Below, piece by piece: positions 30,362 through 39,023 of a DNA stretch of 64,000 bases. The notes beneath the pieces are model-generated. The model was given only the letters and a program-made list of their open reading frames with translations. It ran no database searches and was not told the origin of the DNA. Position 1 is the first letter of the stretch. The number at the start of each line of letters is the position of its first letter. Source of the DNA: Rhizobium esperanzae (GTDB lineage: Bacteria > Pseudomonadota > Alphaproteobacteria > Rhizobiales > Rhizobiaceae); NCBI RefSeq assembly GCF_014197615.1, contig NZ_JACIFY010000017.1, positions 1-64,000 on the forward strand. The letters are read 5' to 3'. Both the position numbers and the translations under genes were made by a program.

Positions 30362-30420
30362 CCCAGGAACAATCGTCATCTCAACCCGTTTGGGACAGGT
30401 CGTCTCAAAGGAGAAAGGCT

Positions 30421-30903
30421 ATGTTCAAGCAAATCATCATCGCAGCCGCGGCACTGACGGCCGCTGCCTGGGCAGCCCCGGCAGGCGCGGAAAGCTATGT
30501 GACGCTTGGCCGCCTGGTCTGCGGATCGGATGGCGGCCAGGGCCTGATCGTCACTTCGCAGAAGAACCTTATCTGCACCTATACGCCGGCATCCGGCGGC
30601 GCCAAGGCGGTCTATGCCGGCAAGATCGAGAAATTCGGCATCGACATCGGCCAGACCGGCAAAAGCGTGATGATCTGGCAGGTGCTGGCCAAGACCGGCA
30701 CGGATGTCCCGCAATTCGCCCTCGCCGGCGAATATTACGGGATCGGTGCCGATGCGAGCGTCGGTGCGGGCGCCGGCGCCAAGGTGATCGCCGGCGGCAC
30801 CAACAAGGCCTTCATGCTGCAGCCATTGAATGTCCAGGCCCAGGAAGGGCTGAATCTGGCGATCGGCGTCGAGAAGATGACGCTGGTGCCGGCCGAAACT
30901 TGA
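30421..30903 (+). CDS. DUF992 family exported protein
   Basis: 160 residues with a signal peptide (about 1-22, ending APAGAES) and strong AAGGAG site. The body (YVTLGRLVCGSDGGQGLIV, LICTYTPASGG, YAGKIEKFGIDIGQTG) matches the DUF992 pattern found in Rhizobiales, with two cysteines that could pair. The function of the family is unknown. It is followed by a hairpin shared with the convergent pntB. Confidence 0.8.
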   Translation: MFKQIIIAAAALTAAAWAAPAGAESYVTLGRLVCGSDGGQGLIVTSQKNLICTYTPASGGAKAVYAGKIEKFGIDIGQTGKSVMIWQVLAKTGTDVPQFALAGEYYGIGADASVGAGAGAKVIAGGTNKAFMLQPLNVQAQEGLNLAIGVEKMTLVPAET

Positions 30904-30933
30904 GGACAGCCGCCGCCCCGGCCTCAAATCAAA

Positions 30934-30954
30934 CAGCCGCCCGAAGGGCGGCTG
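30934..30954. terminator. Bidirectional hairpin between DUF992 gene and pntB
   Basis: A perfect 9-bp stem (cagccgccc / gggcggctg) with a GAA loop lies between two convergent genes. No long T-run follows on either strand, but position and stem strength suggest a shared terminator. Confidence 0.6.
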
Positions 30955-30966
30955 CATCTGCCTCGA

Positions 30967-32361
30967 TCAATGCGCAATCGCCTTGTTGATATCCTCGGTC
31001 ATCTTCTTGGCGTCGCCCAGCAGCATCATCGTGCCGTCCTTGTAGAACAGCGTATTGTCGATGCCGGCATAACCCGAGCCGAGCGAGCGCTTGACGAACA
31101 GGCAGGTCTTTGCCCGGTCGACATCGAGAATCGGCATGCCGTAGATCGGCGAGGTCTTGTCGTCGCGCGCTGCCGGATTGGTGACATCATTGGCGCCGAT
31201 GACATAGGCGACGTCGGCCTGGGCGAACTCCGAATTGATGTCCTCGAGTTCGAAGACCTCGTCATAGGGGACATTGGCCTCGGCAAGCAGCACGTTCATA
31301 TGGCCGGGCATGCGGCCTGCGACCGGGTGAATCGCATATTTCACTTCGACGCCGTTCTTCTTGAGATTGTCGGCAAGTTCGCGCAGCGCATGCTGGGCCT
31401 GGGCGACCGCCATGCCGTATCCCGGCACGATGATCACCTTGGAGGCATTGGCCATCAGATAGGCCGCATCCTCGGCCGAGCCGAGCTTGACCGTCTTGTC
31501 TGAGGTATCGGGCCCGCCGGATGCCGTCTCGCCACCGAAACCGCCGAGGATGACGGAGACGAAGGAACGGTTCATGCCCTTGCACATGATGTAGGACAGG
31601 ATCGCGCCGGAGGAGCCGACCAGCGCCCCGGTGATGATCAGCGCCAGATTGCCGAGGGTGAAGCCGATGCCGGCCGCAGCCCAGCCGGAATAGGAATTCA
31701 GCATCGAGACGACGACCGGCATGTCGGCGCCGCCGATCGGCACGATCAGCAGAACGCCGAGCGCCAGCGACAGCGCCACGACAGCCCAGAAGTCGAAATG
31801 GCTTTCGGTGACGGCAAGCCCGATAATGAAGAGCACGATCAGCACCAGCAGGCTGGCATTGATGAGGTGCCGGTAGGGCAGCAGGATCGGCTTGCCGGAC
31901 ATGCGACCGTCGAGCTTGAGGAAGGCGATGATCGAGCCGGTGAAGGTCAGCGCCCCGATCGCCACGCCGAGCGCCATTTCGATGCGCGCTTCGGTGTGGA
32001 TCTGGCCGATTTCACCGATACCGAAGGAGGCGGGCGTATAGAGTGCCGAGGCCGCCACCAGCACCGCGGCAAGGCCGACCAGCGAATGGAAGCCGGCGAC
32101 GAGCTGCGGCATCGAGGTCATCGGGATCGTGCGGGCGACATAGGCGCCGACGCTGCCACCAATGGCAAGGCCGAGGACGATCAGCACGAAGCCGCCGAAA
32201 TTCGGCGTCGCCAGCACCAGCGTCGTCAGGATGGCGATCCCCATACCGACCATGCCGTAGAGATTGCCCTTGCGGCTGGTGGCCGGATGGGAGAGGCCGC
32301 GCAGCGCCAGGATGAAGAGAACGCCGGAGACGAGGTAAAGGAAGGCTGCAATATTGGTCAT
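30967..32361 (-). CDS. pntB: NAD(P) transhydrogenase beta subunit
   Basis: 464 residues. Membrane subunit plus NADP-binding domain III of proton-translocating transhydrogenase, which uses the proton gradient to reduce NADP with NADH. The first about 260 residues carry some nine membrane segments; the C-terminal domain III has the NADP fold GYGMAVAQAQHALREL, the HPVAGRMPGHMNVLLAEA loop and VIGANDVTNPAARDD. It follows pntAB by seven bases. The set provides NADPH for biosynthesis. Confidence 0.97.
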   Translation of the reverse strand: MTNIAAFLYLVSGVLFILALRGLSHPATSRKGNLYGMVGMGIAILTTLVLATPNFGGFVLIVLGLAIGGSVGAYVARTIPMTSMPQLVAGFHSLVGLAAVLVAASALYTPASFGIGEIGQIHTEARIEMALGVAIGALTFTGSIIAFLKLDGRMSGKPILLPYRHLINASLLVLIVLFIIGLAVTESHFDFWAVVALSLALGVLLIVPIGGADMPVVVSMLNSYSGWAAAGIGFTLGNLALIITGALVGSSGAILSYIMCKGMNRSFVSVILGGFGGETASGGPDTSDKTVKLGSAEDAAYLMANASKVIIVPGYGMAVAQAQHALRELADNLKKNGVEVKYAIHPVAGRMPGHMNVLLAEANVPYDEVFELEDINSEFAQADVAYVIGANDVTNPAARDDKTSPIYGMPILDVDRAKTCLFVKRSLGSGYAGIDNTLFYKDGTMMLLGDAKKMTEDINKAIAH

Positions 32362-32368
32362 CGATCCC

Positions 32369-32767
32369 TCACCTGTCCTTCTTGCGGTACATCGCCAGCA
32401 TGCGCTGCGTGACCAGGAAGCCGCCGAAGATGTTCACCGAGACCAGCACGAGGGCGACGAAGCCGAAGCCGGTCGCAAGCCCGCTCGTGGAGATGCCGAC
32501 CGCCAGAAGCGCGCCGACGACGATGACGGAGGAAATCGCATTGGTGACCGCCATCAGCGGCGTATGCAGCGCCGGCGTCACCGACCAGACGACGTAATAG
32601 CCGACGAAGATCGACAGGACGAAGATCGCCAGCTGGAAGACGAAGGGATCGATCGCCCCGCCGGTGGCAGCACTTGCCGCTTCGGGTGCGTGGGCAGCTG
32701 CGGTGGCGACGGCCGTCACCGCGTCGTTCAGCTGCTGCAGCGCTTTGTCCATTGCTTCACCGGCCAT
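32369..32767 (-). CDS. pntAB: NAD(P) transhydrogenase alpha-2 subunit
   Basis: 132 residues, small membrane subunit holding part of domain II (four membrane segments; YYVVWSVTPALHTPLMAVTNAISS is the conserved region). The ATG shares its A with the TGA stop of the alpha-1 gene (TGATG). The alanine-rich N-terminus lies outside the core. Split alpha subunits are typical of alphaproteobacterial Pnt, whereas E. coli has one fused PntA. Confidence 0.95.
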   Translation of the reverse strand: MAGEAMDKALQQLNDAVTAVATAAAHAPEAASAATGGAIDPFVFQLAIFVLSIFVGYYVVWSVTPALHTPLMAVTNAISSVIVVGALLAVGISTSGLATGFGFVALVLVSVNIFGGFLVTQRMLAMYRKKDR

Positions 32768-33915
32768 CACATGTCTCCCTTCTTCGCGCCGCCGAAGGCG
32801 GGATGAACCACGTCGCCGGCATAGGTCAGCATCGTCGCCTTGACGAGCTCGTCGTCGAGATTGACGACGACCGTCTTCGTTTCCTTGTTGACCATGGTCT
32901 CGAGGAAGGTAACGAGGTTCTTGGCGTAGAGCGCCGAGGCACTGGCCGCAACGCGGCCCGGCATGTTGGCAAAACCGATCACCCTGACACCCTCGACATC
33001 GGCGATCTCACCGGCAACGACGCCTTCGATATTGCCGCCGCGCTCGACCGCAAGGTCGACGGCGACCGCACCCGGCTTCATCGAGGAAAGCATGGTGCGC
33101 GACACGAGCCGCGGCGCCGGCCGGCCAGGGATCAGCGCCGTGGTGATGACGATGTCCTGCTTGGCGATATGTTCGGCGACAAGGGCTGCTTGTTTTGCCT
33201 GATAATCGGCCGACATCTCCTTGGCGTAACCGCCGGCCGTTTCCGCCGCCTTGAACTCCTCGTCCTCGACGGCGATGAACTTGGCGCCGAGCGAGGCGAC
33301 TTGCTCCTTGGCGGCCGGGCGCACGTCGGTGGCCGAAACCGCAGCACCGAGGCGGCGCGCCGTCGCAATCGCCTGCAGACCGGCGACACCCGCCCCCATC
33401 ACGAAGACCTTGGCGGCCGGAACGGTGCCGGCTGCCGTCATCATCATCGGCATGGCACGGTCATAGACCGCCGCCGCCTCGATGACGGCCTGGTAACCGG
33501 CGAGATTGGCCTGGGACGACAGCACGTCCATCGACTGGGCACGGGTGATGCGCGGCATCAGTTCCATGGCGAAAGCCGAAAGCCCGGCACTGGCGAGCGC
33601 TGCGATCGCTTCGTCATTGCCGTAGGGATCCATGATGGCGATGACGACAGCGCCGCTCTTGTAACCCGATATCTCCGATGGGCTCGGGCGGCGCACCTTC
33701 AGCACCACGTCGGCGGCTGCGGCATCGGCGAAACTGCCGATCCTGGCGCCCGCAGCCTCGAACTCCGCGTCCGGAATGCGCGAAGCCGCACCGGCGCCGG
33801 CTTCGACGACGACGTCGAAGCCGAAACTCTTCATTTTCTTCACGGTCTCAGCGGAGGCCGCGACACGCGTCTCCCCATCCGTGATTTCCCTTGCCACGAA
33901 AACAATATTGCCCAA
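32767..33915 (-). CDS. pntAA: NAD(P) transhydrogenase alpha-1 subunit
   Basis: 382 residues. NAD(H)-binding domain I, peripheral on the cytoplasmic face. I place the start at TTG 33915, directly behind GGAGGAGGGGGCAG, giving MGNIVFVAREITDGETRVAAS, as in relatives; an ATG-initiated longer frame to 33969 adds 18 residues unlike the family. The NAD motif VMGAGVAGLQAIATARRLGA and the mobile loop RPAPRLVSRTML are visible. It leads the pntAA-AB-B operon. Confidence 0.95.
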   Translation of the reverse strand: MGNIVFVAREITDGETRVAASAETVKKMKSFGFDVVVEAGAGAASRIPDAEFEAAGARIGSFADAAAADVVLKVRRPSPSEISGYKSGAVVIAIMDPYGNDEAIAALASAGLSAFAMELMPRITRAQSMDVLSSQANLAGYQAVIEAAAVYDRAMPMMMTAAGTVPAAKVFVMGAGVAGLQAIATARRLGAAVSATDVRPAAKEQVASLGAKFIAVEDEEFKAAETAGGYAKEMSADYQAKQAALVAEHIAKQDIVITTALIPGRPAPRLVSRTMLSSMKPGAVAVDLAVERGGNIEGVVAGEIADVEGVRVIGFANMPGRVAASASALYAKNLVTFLETMVNKETKTVVVNLDDELVKATMLTYAGDVVHPAFGGAKKGDM

Positions 33916-34077
33916 CTGCCCCCTCCTCCGGGTCAGCCAGACCGCCGCAGGCTCCCCCGCGCAGGCCAAGCACCTAAATCACAAAGCTTCGGAGAAGCTC
34001 CCTCCCCTCAGAGCGCCGTACATCCTTTCGGACGCACAAAGGACGCTCTGACTGCTTGAATCGACGCATCGCGCTTT

Positions 34078-34101
34078 CCGAAAATCGATTCCGATTTTCG
34101 G
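34078..34101. repeat. Short palindromic intergenic repeat
   Basis: A perfect 10-bp inverted repeat (ccgaaaatcg, spacer attc, cgattttcgg) flanked by gcgc on both sides. I recognise this motif as a common intergenic palindrome in Rhizobium and Agrobacterium genomes. It lies between the cox subunit gene and pntAA. Confidence 0.6.
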
Positions 34102-34119
34102 GTCACGCGCTAGTCGCGA

Positions 34120-34344
34120 TCAACGGAACAGGAAGGTGCCGATGGCCAGAAGAATGATGAAGACGAAGATGCCGCCGAGAAGGCCGGCGCCGCCGAAGAA
34201 ACCGGCCGTCATCGCAAGCAGGAGGACAATGAGAAGCATCGAGCCGTATTTCGCACCGGCGATGAACATGTCGTAGGTCTTTTCATGTTCCTTGTAATCC
34301 ATCGGCGCGCCGGTCTCGACCGGTCCGGTATGATGTTCGGCCAT
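34120..34344 (-). CDS. aa3-type cytochrome oxidase subunit IV-like small membrane protein
   Basis: 74 residues from the ATG at 34344 (GGGAGACG upstream). It begins MAEHHTGPVETGAPMDYKEH and continues with the pattern ekTYDMFIAGAKYGS, then two membrane helices. This matches the bacterial aa3 oxidase subunit IV family (COX4_pro_2), a small accessory of cytochrome c oxidase. The upstream frame extension to 34560 runs into the repeat element and is not coding. In Rhizobiales it commonly sits beside pnt genes rather than the oxidase core. Confidence 0.85.
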   Translation of the reverse strand: MAEHHTGPVETGAPMDYKEHEKTYDMFIAGAKYGSMLLIVLLLAMTAGFFGGAGLLGGIFVFIILLAIGTFLFR

Positions 34345-34462
34345 AAATATCGTCTCCCTGAATGCCTCTGCGCTGCCTGATTCCCTCGCCTGGCGAGGGA
34401 CATCCCTGCCTGCAGGAATTACACAATGACAGGCGAAAGCGCAATGCATGAGAATGCCGCAG

Positions 34463-34819
34463 CTAGAGCCTTTCCGGGTTAGATTGCAGCATTCTGTTGG
34501 CTCAAACGGAGTCGGATGGTCGACCGGCCGGCGCGCGTCGTAGCCCAGATCTACGGCCAAGCCGGCCGGTCGATCAGCCGGCCCGTTTCAGCCAACCCTC
34601 CCGCAGATTTGCTTGGCAAATCTGCTGGACTCAAAAGTTGCCGGACGCGCTTATCGCTTCGCCACGGCGAAGCGGTGCGGCCGGTGGGCCGGGCATCTCT
34701 AGCCAGGGCAAAGGCGATCGGCTCGGACGTACCTTGGGGTATGCCCGTCGCCAATCGTCTTTGCCCTGACGAAAATCTGCTCCGGCAGAATGCTTCAATC
34801 TAACCCGGAAAGGCTCTAG
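34463..34819. repeat. 357-bp nested-hairpin element with 34-bp terminal inverted repeats
   Basis: The ends are 34-bp inverted repeats with one mismatch (34463-34496 versus complement of 34786-34819), both ending in the palindrome CTAG. The inside is a chain of further hairpins: ggtcgaccggccggc paired with gccggccggtcgatc (about 34517-34575), gcagatttgc/gcaaatctgc (about 34603-34626), cgcttcgcc/gcgaagcg (about 34655-34675), and agggcaaaggcgat paired with atcgtctttgccct (about 34697-34766). No coding frame is convincing. It is a MITE-like or mosaic intergenic element, or a structured RNA. One end matches 16553-16569. Confidence 0.75.
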
Positions 34820-34931
34820 GCCTCAAAACCACCTATTTCCGAGCGAAAAAACATGAGGGGCACCGACTGCGGATCTTGTCGTCGCCTCTCATCGTTCTCC
34901 CATGGATTCCCCCCGGGGGGAGAAGAAGAAA

Positions 34932-35684
34932 TCAGAGCGGCAGGTCGGTGCCGAGTTGGCCCTGCGGCACGAAGCGCGCCGTTGGAATGATGGTAAGCGG
35001 CGGCAATGTGTCGTTGGGATTGCGCGAAAACATCATGCGTTGCTCGCTGGCGCTGGAGATGAAGAAGGGATAGCGCGTCAGCAGCTTTCGCCCGACCTCG
35101 ATCACATTCGTCGACATCAGCGTCACGTCAACCCCGTAACTCTCCGCCAGTCGGCCGGGCACGATGGTATCGGCATAAAAGACCCGCTTGTAGAAGGCGG
35201 CATGCGGAGGCCGGACGGACTGAATAACGCGGTCCGCCCGGAAATAGGCTGCCGCAACGATGGCAGGTCTCAGGGTCAGATAGGGAACCCATGGCATGTT
35301 GGCGGTGAGTTCCGGATCGGCTGCGAAACGCGCCGGATCGATCAAGGTCAGCCCGGCGTCCAAAAGCTCATCCATCGCCTCGGGAAAGGCCTCTCCGGAT
35401 CGGCTGACACGATGCTCCGGCGTCACATTGTGAATTCGGATCGTACTGACCAGTTCACCATAATAGTACAGACCGAAGATATAGGCATGACTGTCGAAAT
35501 CGACATCGTCCAGCAGGCCTTCCGGGGCAAGCGACAGCGCGCCGTGGGCCTTGTACGCCTTGTAGCGCAGGCGTTCCACTTCCTCCATGTCTTCGCTGCT
35601 TTCAACGCGGCGATATTCGACATGGTCCAAAATTTCCAGGATTTTCCTGCTGAAATCATTCCGCGTGAAAAGTGTCTCTGACAT
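34932..35684 (-). CDS. N-acyl amino acid synthase (FeeM/LuxI-related acyltransferase)
   Basis: 250 residues of the GNAT-like fold shared by AHL synthases and N-acyl amino acid synthases. Conserved motifs are EVERLRYKAYKAHGAL at the N-terminus, the acidic segment LLDDVDFDSHAYIFGLYYYGELVSTIRIH (two pieces of the LuxI-type core), and TLRPAIVAAAYF. Compared with LuxI proteins it lacks the usual W/R spacing and is longer, closer to FeeM-type enzymes that acylate a free amino acid from acyl-ACP. No luxR-type gene is adjacent. Product chain and amino acid cannot be told. Confidence 0.7.
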   Translation of the reverse strand: MSETLFTRNDFSRKILEILDHVEYRRVESSEDMEEVERLRYKAYKAHGALSLAPEGLLDDVDFDSHAYIFGLYYYGELVSTIRIHNVTPEHRVSRSGEAFPEAMDELLDAGLTLIDPARFAADPELTANMPWVPYLTLRPAIVAAAYFRADRVIQSVRPPHAAFYKRVFYADTIVPGRLAESYGVDVTLMSTNVIEVGRKLLTRYPFFISSASEQRMMFSRNPNDTLPPLTIIPTARFVPQGQLGTDLPL

Positions 35685-35829
35685 TCTCTCGATCCGCTCG
35701 TTAACGGATCATTAATCATATGCCAGCGACATTTACGCAAGGAAATCGGGTAATTTCCGTTGTTTTTAAATCATTAAGGTTAACGCGGCCCGGTATGTTC
35801 AGCGCAAAAAACGGCCCGTCGCAGGGCGC

Positions 35830-38133
35830 TCAGGCGACCTTGTTGCGACGGCGTTGCACGACGCGGCGGCCGATACCCTGCTGTAACAGCGGGATGTTCT
35901 TGGAAGGCACCGGCTGCGAGAAAACATAGCCTTGCACAAGATCGGTGCTTCGGTGCTTGTTGAGCAGTGCAAGCTGCTCTTCGGTCTCGACGCCCTCGAT
36001 GACGATCTTCAATCCCAGTTCGCGGGCGAGGTGGACCGTGCCGCGCAACAGCTTGAGGCGGCGGGTATCCTCGACGATGTTGCGCACGAAGGAGCGGTCG
36101 ATCTTGACGATATCGAGCGGCAGCGTGTCGAGATAGCTGAGGCTGGAGAAGCCGGTGCCGAAATCGTCGATGGCGATGGTGATGCCGCGGGCCCTGAGCT
36201 CAGCGAGTATGGCGCGCACCGCCGCCGGCTCGTCGATCAGGCAGCTTTCCGTGACTTCGAGGTGCAGCCGCGCTGCATCGAGGCCGGAATGGGCAAGCGC
36301 GTCGGCGACCACCTGGAGAATGTCGGCATCCCTGAGATCGCGCGCCGAGAGATTGACCGAGACGGCGATATGGTCAGGCCAGTTCATGCATTCGCTGCAG
36401 GCCTTGAACAGCACGAAGCGGGTGATGTCTGAGATGATGCCCATATCCTCGGCGAGCCGGATGAAGACGTCGGGCGGGATCGAGCCCTTCTCCGGATGCA
36501 CCCAGCGCGCTAAGGCCTCGGCGCATTCGATCCGCGAGCCGTCGGCCCGGAACATCGGTTGGAAGACGAGATGCAGCGCCTGCGCCGAAACCGCATCGCG
36601 CAGATCCGCCTTCAGCTTCTGCTGTTCGATATAACGTCCATCCATCTCCCGCTCAAAGCCGGATATGCCGCCCTTGAAGCGCGACTTGCTTTCGAACAGG
36701 GCAAGATCCGCCTTGACGCTCCATTCGTCCATCGCGAAGGCGGTACTTTCGAGGATCGCGTAACCGGCGCTGAGCGAAACGAGGAAGGTCAGCTGATCGA
36801 CCTCAAAGTGCCCCTGGATCGCAGCGTGTACGCGGCGGATCTCGATATCGAGCGAGGCCGGCTCCTTCGCATGCGGGAAGAACAGGATGAACTGGTCGCC
36901 CATCAGCCGCCCGAGAATGGCATTGCCGCAGGCCTGCTTGACGCGCGCGGCGATGGCGCAGAGCAGATGATCGCCGATGACGTGACCGCGCATGTCGTTG
37001 ACATGTTTGAATTCGTCGATATCGAGAACCATGAAGCCGAGCGGTCCGGACTTGCGCTGATGCTTGGTGAGATACTCCTGCACCAACTGCCCAAAATATT
37101 CTCTGTTCGGCAGGCCGGTCAGCGCATCGAAGCGGACCATGTGCATGATCTTCTGTTCCGCCTTCACCCGGCTCGACACATCTTCGAAGATCAGCACGGC
37201 GCCGCCATCGGCCCTTCGGCTGGCGGAGAATTCGAGCGACAGGCCCTCGGGAAAATGAACGAGCGTGCGCGACAGGTTGCCTTCGGCGACTTGGGTCAGC
37301 TGGCGCAGGATGAGTTCCGGCTGCGAGGCATCCATGAAGCTGTAGCGCGCGCCATAGCGCAGCACGGCGCCGAGGTCGCGCTCCTTCAGCCGCTCCGGCG
37401 CACCGATCTTCAGAAGTTCGCAGGCCTTGCGGTTGACGACCTGGATGCGGTTTTCGGCGTCGACCATGACGAGGCCATGCGGCATGTTGTTGAGCGCCGT
37501 GTCGAAGCGGTCGGCGATGATGGTGATTTCCCGGCGTGCGATGACATTCTCGTAGAGAAACTCGCGTACGCCATTCGCCATGGCCCGGGTCGTCAGCCAG
37601 AAGGGAATGAGGAAGATCGACAGCAGACCACGATAAAAATCCATTGCCAGCAGGCTGCCGACGATCATCGGCAGGCAGCAGAAGAACGTCTGGAGATCGA
37701 CTGCGAAGCGCGAGCCGTAGTTGCGGCCGACGACGGAAACCATGGTCGCCATGGTGACGGAAATGCAGGCAAGCTCCGCAAAGGAATCATGCACGACGAA
37801 GATGGCATAGCCGCTGGCGATGCCGAGCAGCGCGGTGGTGCAGGCTCCGCTGGCAACGAGAATCCACTCCCAACGCTCGATCCCGGCGCGCGACAGGCTC
37901 TGCTTGTCGACACGATCGAACTGCCGGAAGATGGCCATGCGAGCGCCGAAGACCAGAAGGAAGGCGGCCGAGAGCAGGATGTAGATGGAGTACTGCGTCT
38001 TGGCAGCCACCGCCAGGCACGTCGCAACATGCACAATGACGCCGACAAGAAGCGTCATGCGGTTCCCGGAGAGGGAACTCACAAACGACAGATACACATC
38101 TAAAGGGACCCTGTTCGGGTTATCTGGCTTCAT
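35830..38133 (-). CDS. Membrane GGDEF (degenerate)-EAL protein, likely c-di-GMP phosphodiesterase
   Basis: About 767 residues from the ATG at 38133 (AGGGAAA upstream). The N-terminal about 190 residues hold five or six membrane segments, then a PAS-like domain (FDTALNNMPHGLVMVDAENR), GGDEF and EAL. The GGDEF loop reads LMGDQF instead of GGDEF, so cyclase activity is probably lost, though it may bind GTP. The EAL domain looks complete: EALARW, VSVNLSARDL, DDFGTGFSSLSYL and KIDRSFV. The protein should therefore hydrolyse c-di-GMP. It is upstream of, and codirectional with, the N-acyl amino acid synthase. Confidence 0.9.
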   Translation of the reverse strand: MKPDNPNRVPLDVYLSFVSSLSGNRMTLLVGVIVHVATCLAVAAKTQYSIYILLSAAFLLVFGARMAIFRQFDRVDKQSLSRAGIERWEWILVASGACTTALLGIASGYAIFVVHDSFAELACISVTMATMVSVVGRNYGSRFAVDLQTFFCCLPMIVGSLLAMDFYRGLLSIFLIPFWLTTRAMANGVREFLYENVIARREITIIADRFDTALNNMPHGLVMVDAENRIQVVNRKACELLKIGAPERLKERDLGAVLRYGARYSFMDASQPELILRQLTQVAEGNLSRTLVHFPEGLSLEFSASRRADGGAVLIFEDVSSRVKAEQKIMHMVRFDALTGLPNREYFGQLVQEYLTKHQRKSGPLGFMVLDIDEFKHVNDMRGHVIGDHLLCAIAARVKQACGNAILGRLMGDQFILFFPHAKEPASLDIEIRRVHAAIQGHFEVDQLTFLVSLSAGYAILESTAFAMDEWSVKADLALFESKSRFKGGISGFEREMDGRYIEQQKLKADLRDAVSAQALHLVFQPMFRADGSRIECAEALARWVHPEKGSIPPDVFIRLAEDMGIISDITRFVLFKACSECMNWPDHIAVSVNLSARDLRDADILQVVADALAHSGLDAARLHLEVTESCLIDEPAAVRAILAELRARGITIAIDDFGTGFSSLSYLDTLPLDIVKIDRSFVRNIVEDTRRLKLLRGTVHLARELGLKIVIEGVETEEQLALLNKHRSTDLVQGYVFSQPVPSKNIPLLQQGIGRRVVQRRRNKVA

Positions 38134-38463
38134 CCACACTTTCCCTGTGCGCGGGGATTCTAAGCCCAACCCTTTAAAAATTGATTTCAATGGAATCAAA
38201 CATTTGGTCAAATTTTCTAAAACCATAGGATGAACTGCACAGCCTACACGCGTCAATGCAGCCTGTCGGCGAGATTATGGAAATATTTTATCCACGCCTG
38301 GGTTGCTGAAACATTCGACGCTCATCCGGACCGGCCTGCTCGCTTAAGACTATGCGCCTATGCCAGGCATTTATCCTTCCAATTTCAAAGGCCGTGGTCT
38401 ACATCGAGTGCAAGAGGGAAAACTGCCGGAAAACCGGCAGGACAAGAACAAAGGGGGAGGCGA

Positions 38464-39003
38464 ATGTCGGTGTTCCTGGCCGCCAGTCGGCTGATCGACG
38501 CGATCAGCCAGTTCATGGGCAAAATTGCCGAATATATGGTGCTGTTCTGCTGCCTGATCAGCGCCGGAAACGCCATTGTTCGCTATGCCATGAACTACAG
38601 TTCGAATGGCTGGCTGGAGATCCAGTGGTACCTCTTCGCCTTCGTCGTCATGCTCGGCGCCTCGCATGCGCTTCGCAACAACGAGCATGTCCGCGTCGAT
38701 CTGATCTATGGTTCGGTTTCCGACAAGGCGAAGATCTGGATCGACATCGTCGGCCTCCTCGTCTTCCTCATCCCCGTCTGCATCTTCCTCACCTGGCTGT
38801 GCTGGCCGTTCTTCACCCTCTCCTACCAGCAGGGTGAAATATCGGGCAATGCCGGCGGACTGATCCGCTGGCCCGTCAAGCTGATCCTTGTTGCCGGTTT
38901 CGCGCTGCTTTCCCTTCAGGGTGTCTCGGAACTGATCAAGCGGATCGCCGCCCTCACCGGCCAAATCAGCATCGACACCAAATACGAAAAGCCGCTGCAG
39001 TAG
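38464..39003 (+). CDS. TRAP transporter small permease (DctQ family)
   Basis: 179 residues from the ATG at 38464, behind GGGGGAGG; the frame is open further upstream to 38230 but without family-like sequence. Four membrane helices with the conserved EIQWYLFAFVVMLGASHALRNNEHVRVDL region of DctQ. It forms the membrane complex with the large permease 20 bases downstream. It imports a carboxylate by Na+ gradient with the binding protein at 40588. Confidence 0.92.
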   Translation: MSVFLAASRLIDAISQFMGKIAEYMVLFCCLISAGNAIVRYAMNYSSNGWLEIQWYLFAFVVMLGASHALRNNEHVRVDLIYGSVSDKAKIWIDIVGLLVFLIPVCIFLTWLCWPFFTLSYQQGEISGNAGGLIRWPVKLILVAGFALLSLQGVSELIKRIAALTGQISIDTKYEKPLQ

Positions 39004-39023
39004 CGCGCCCGGGAGGAACGGTT

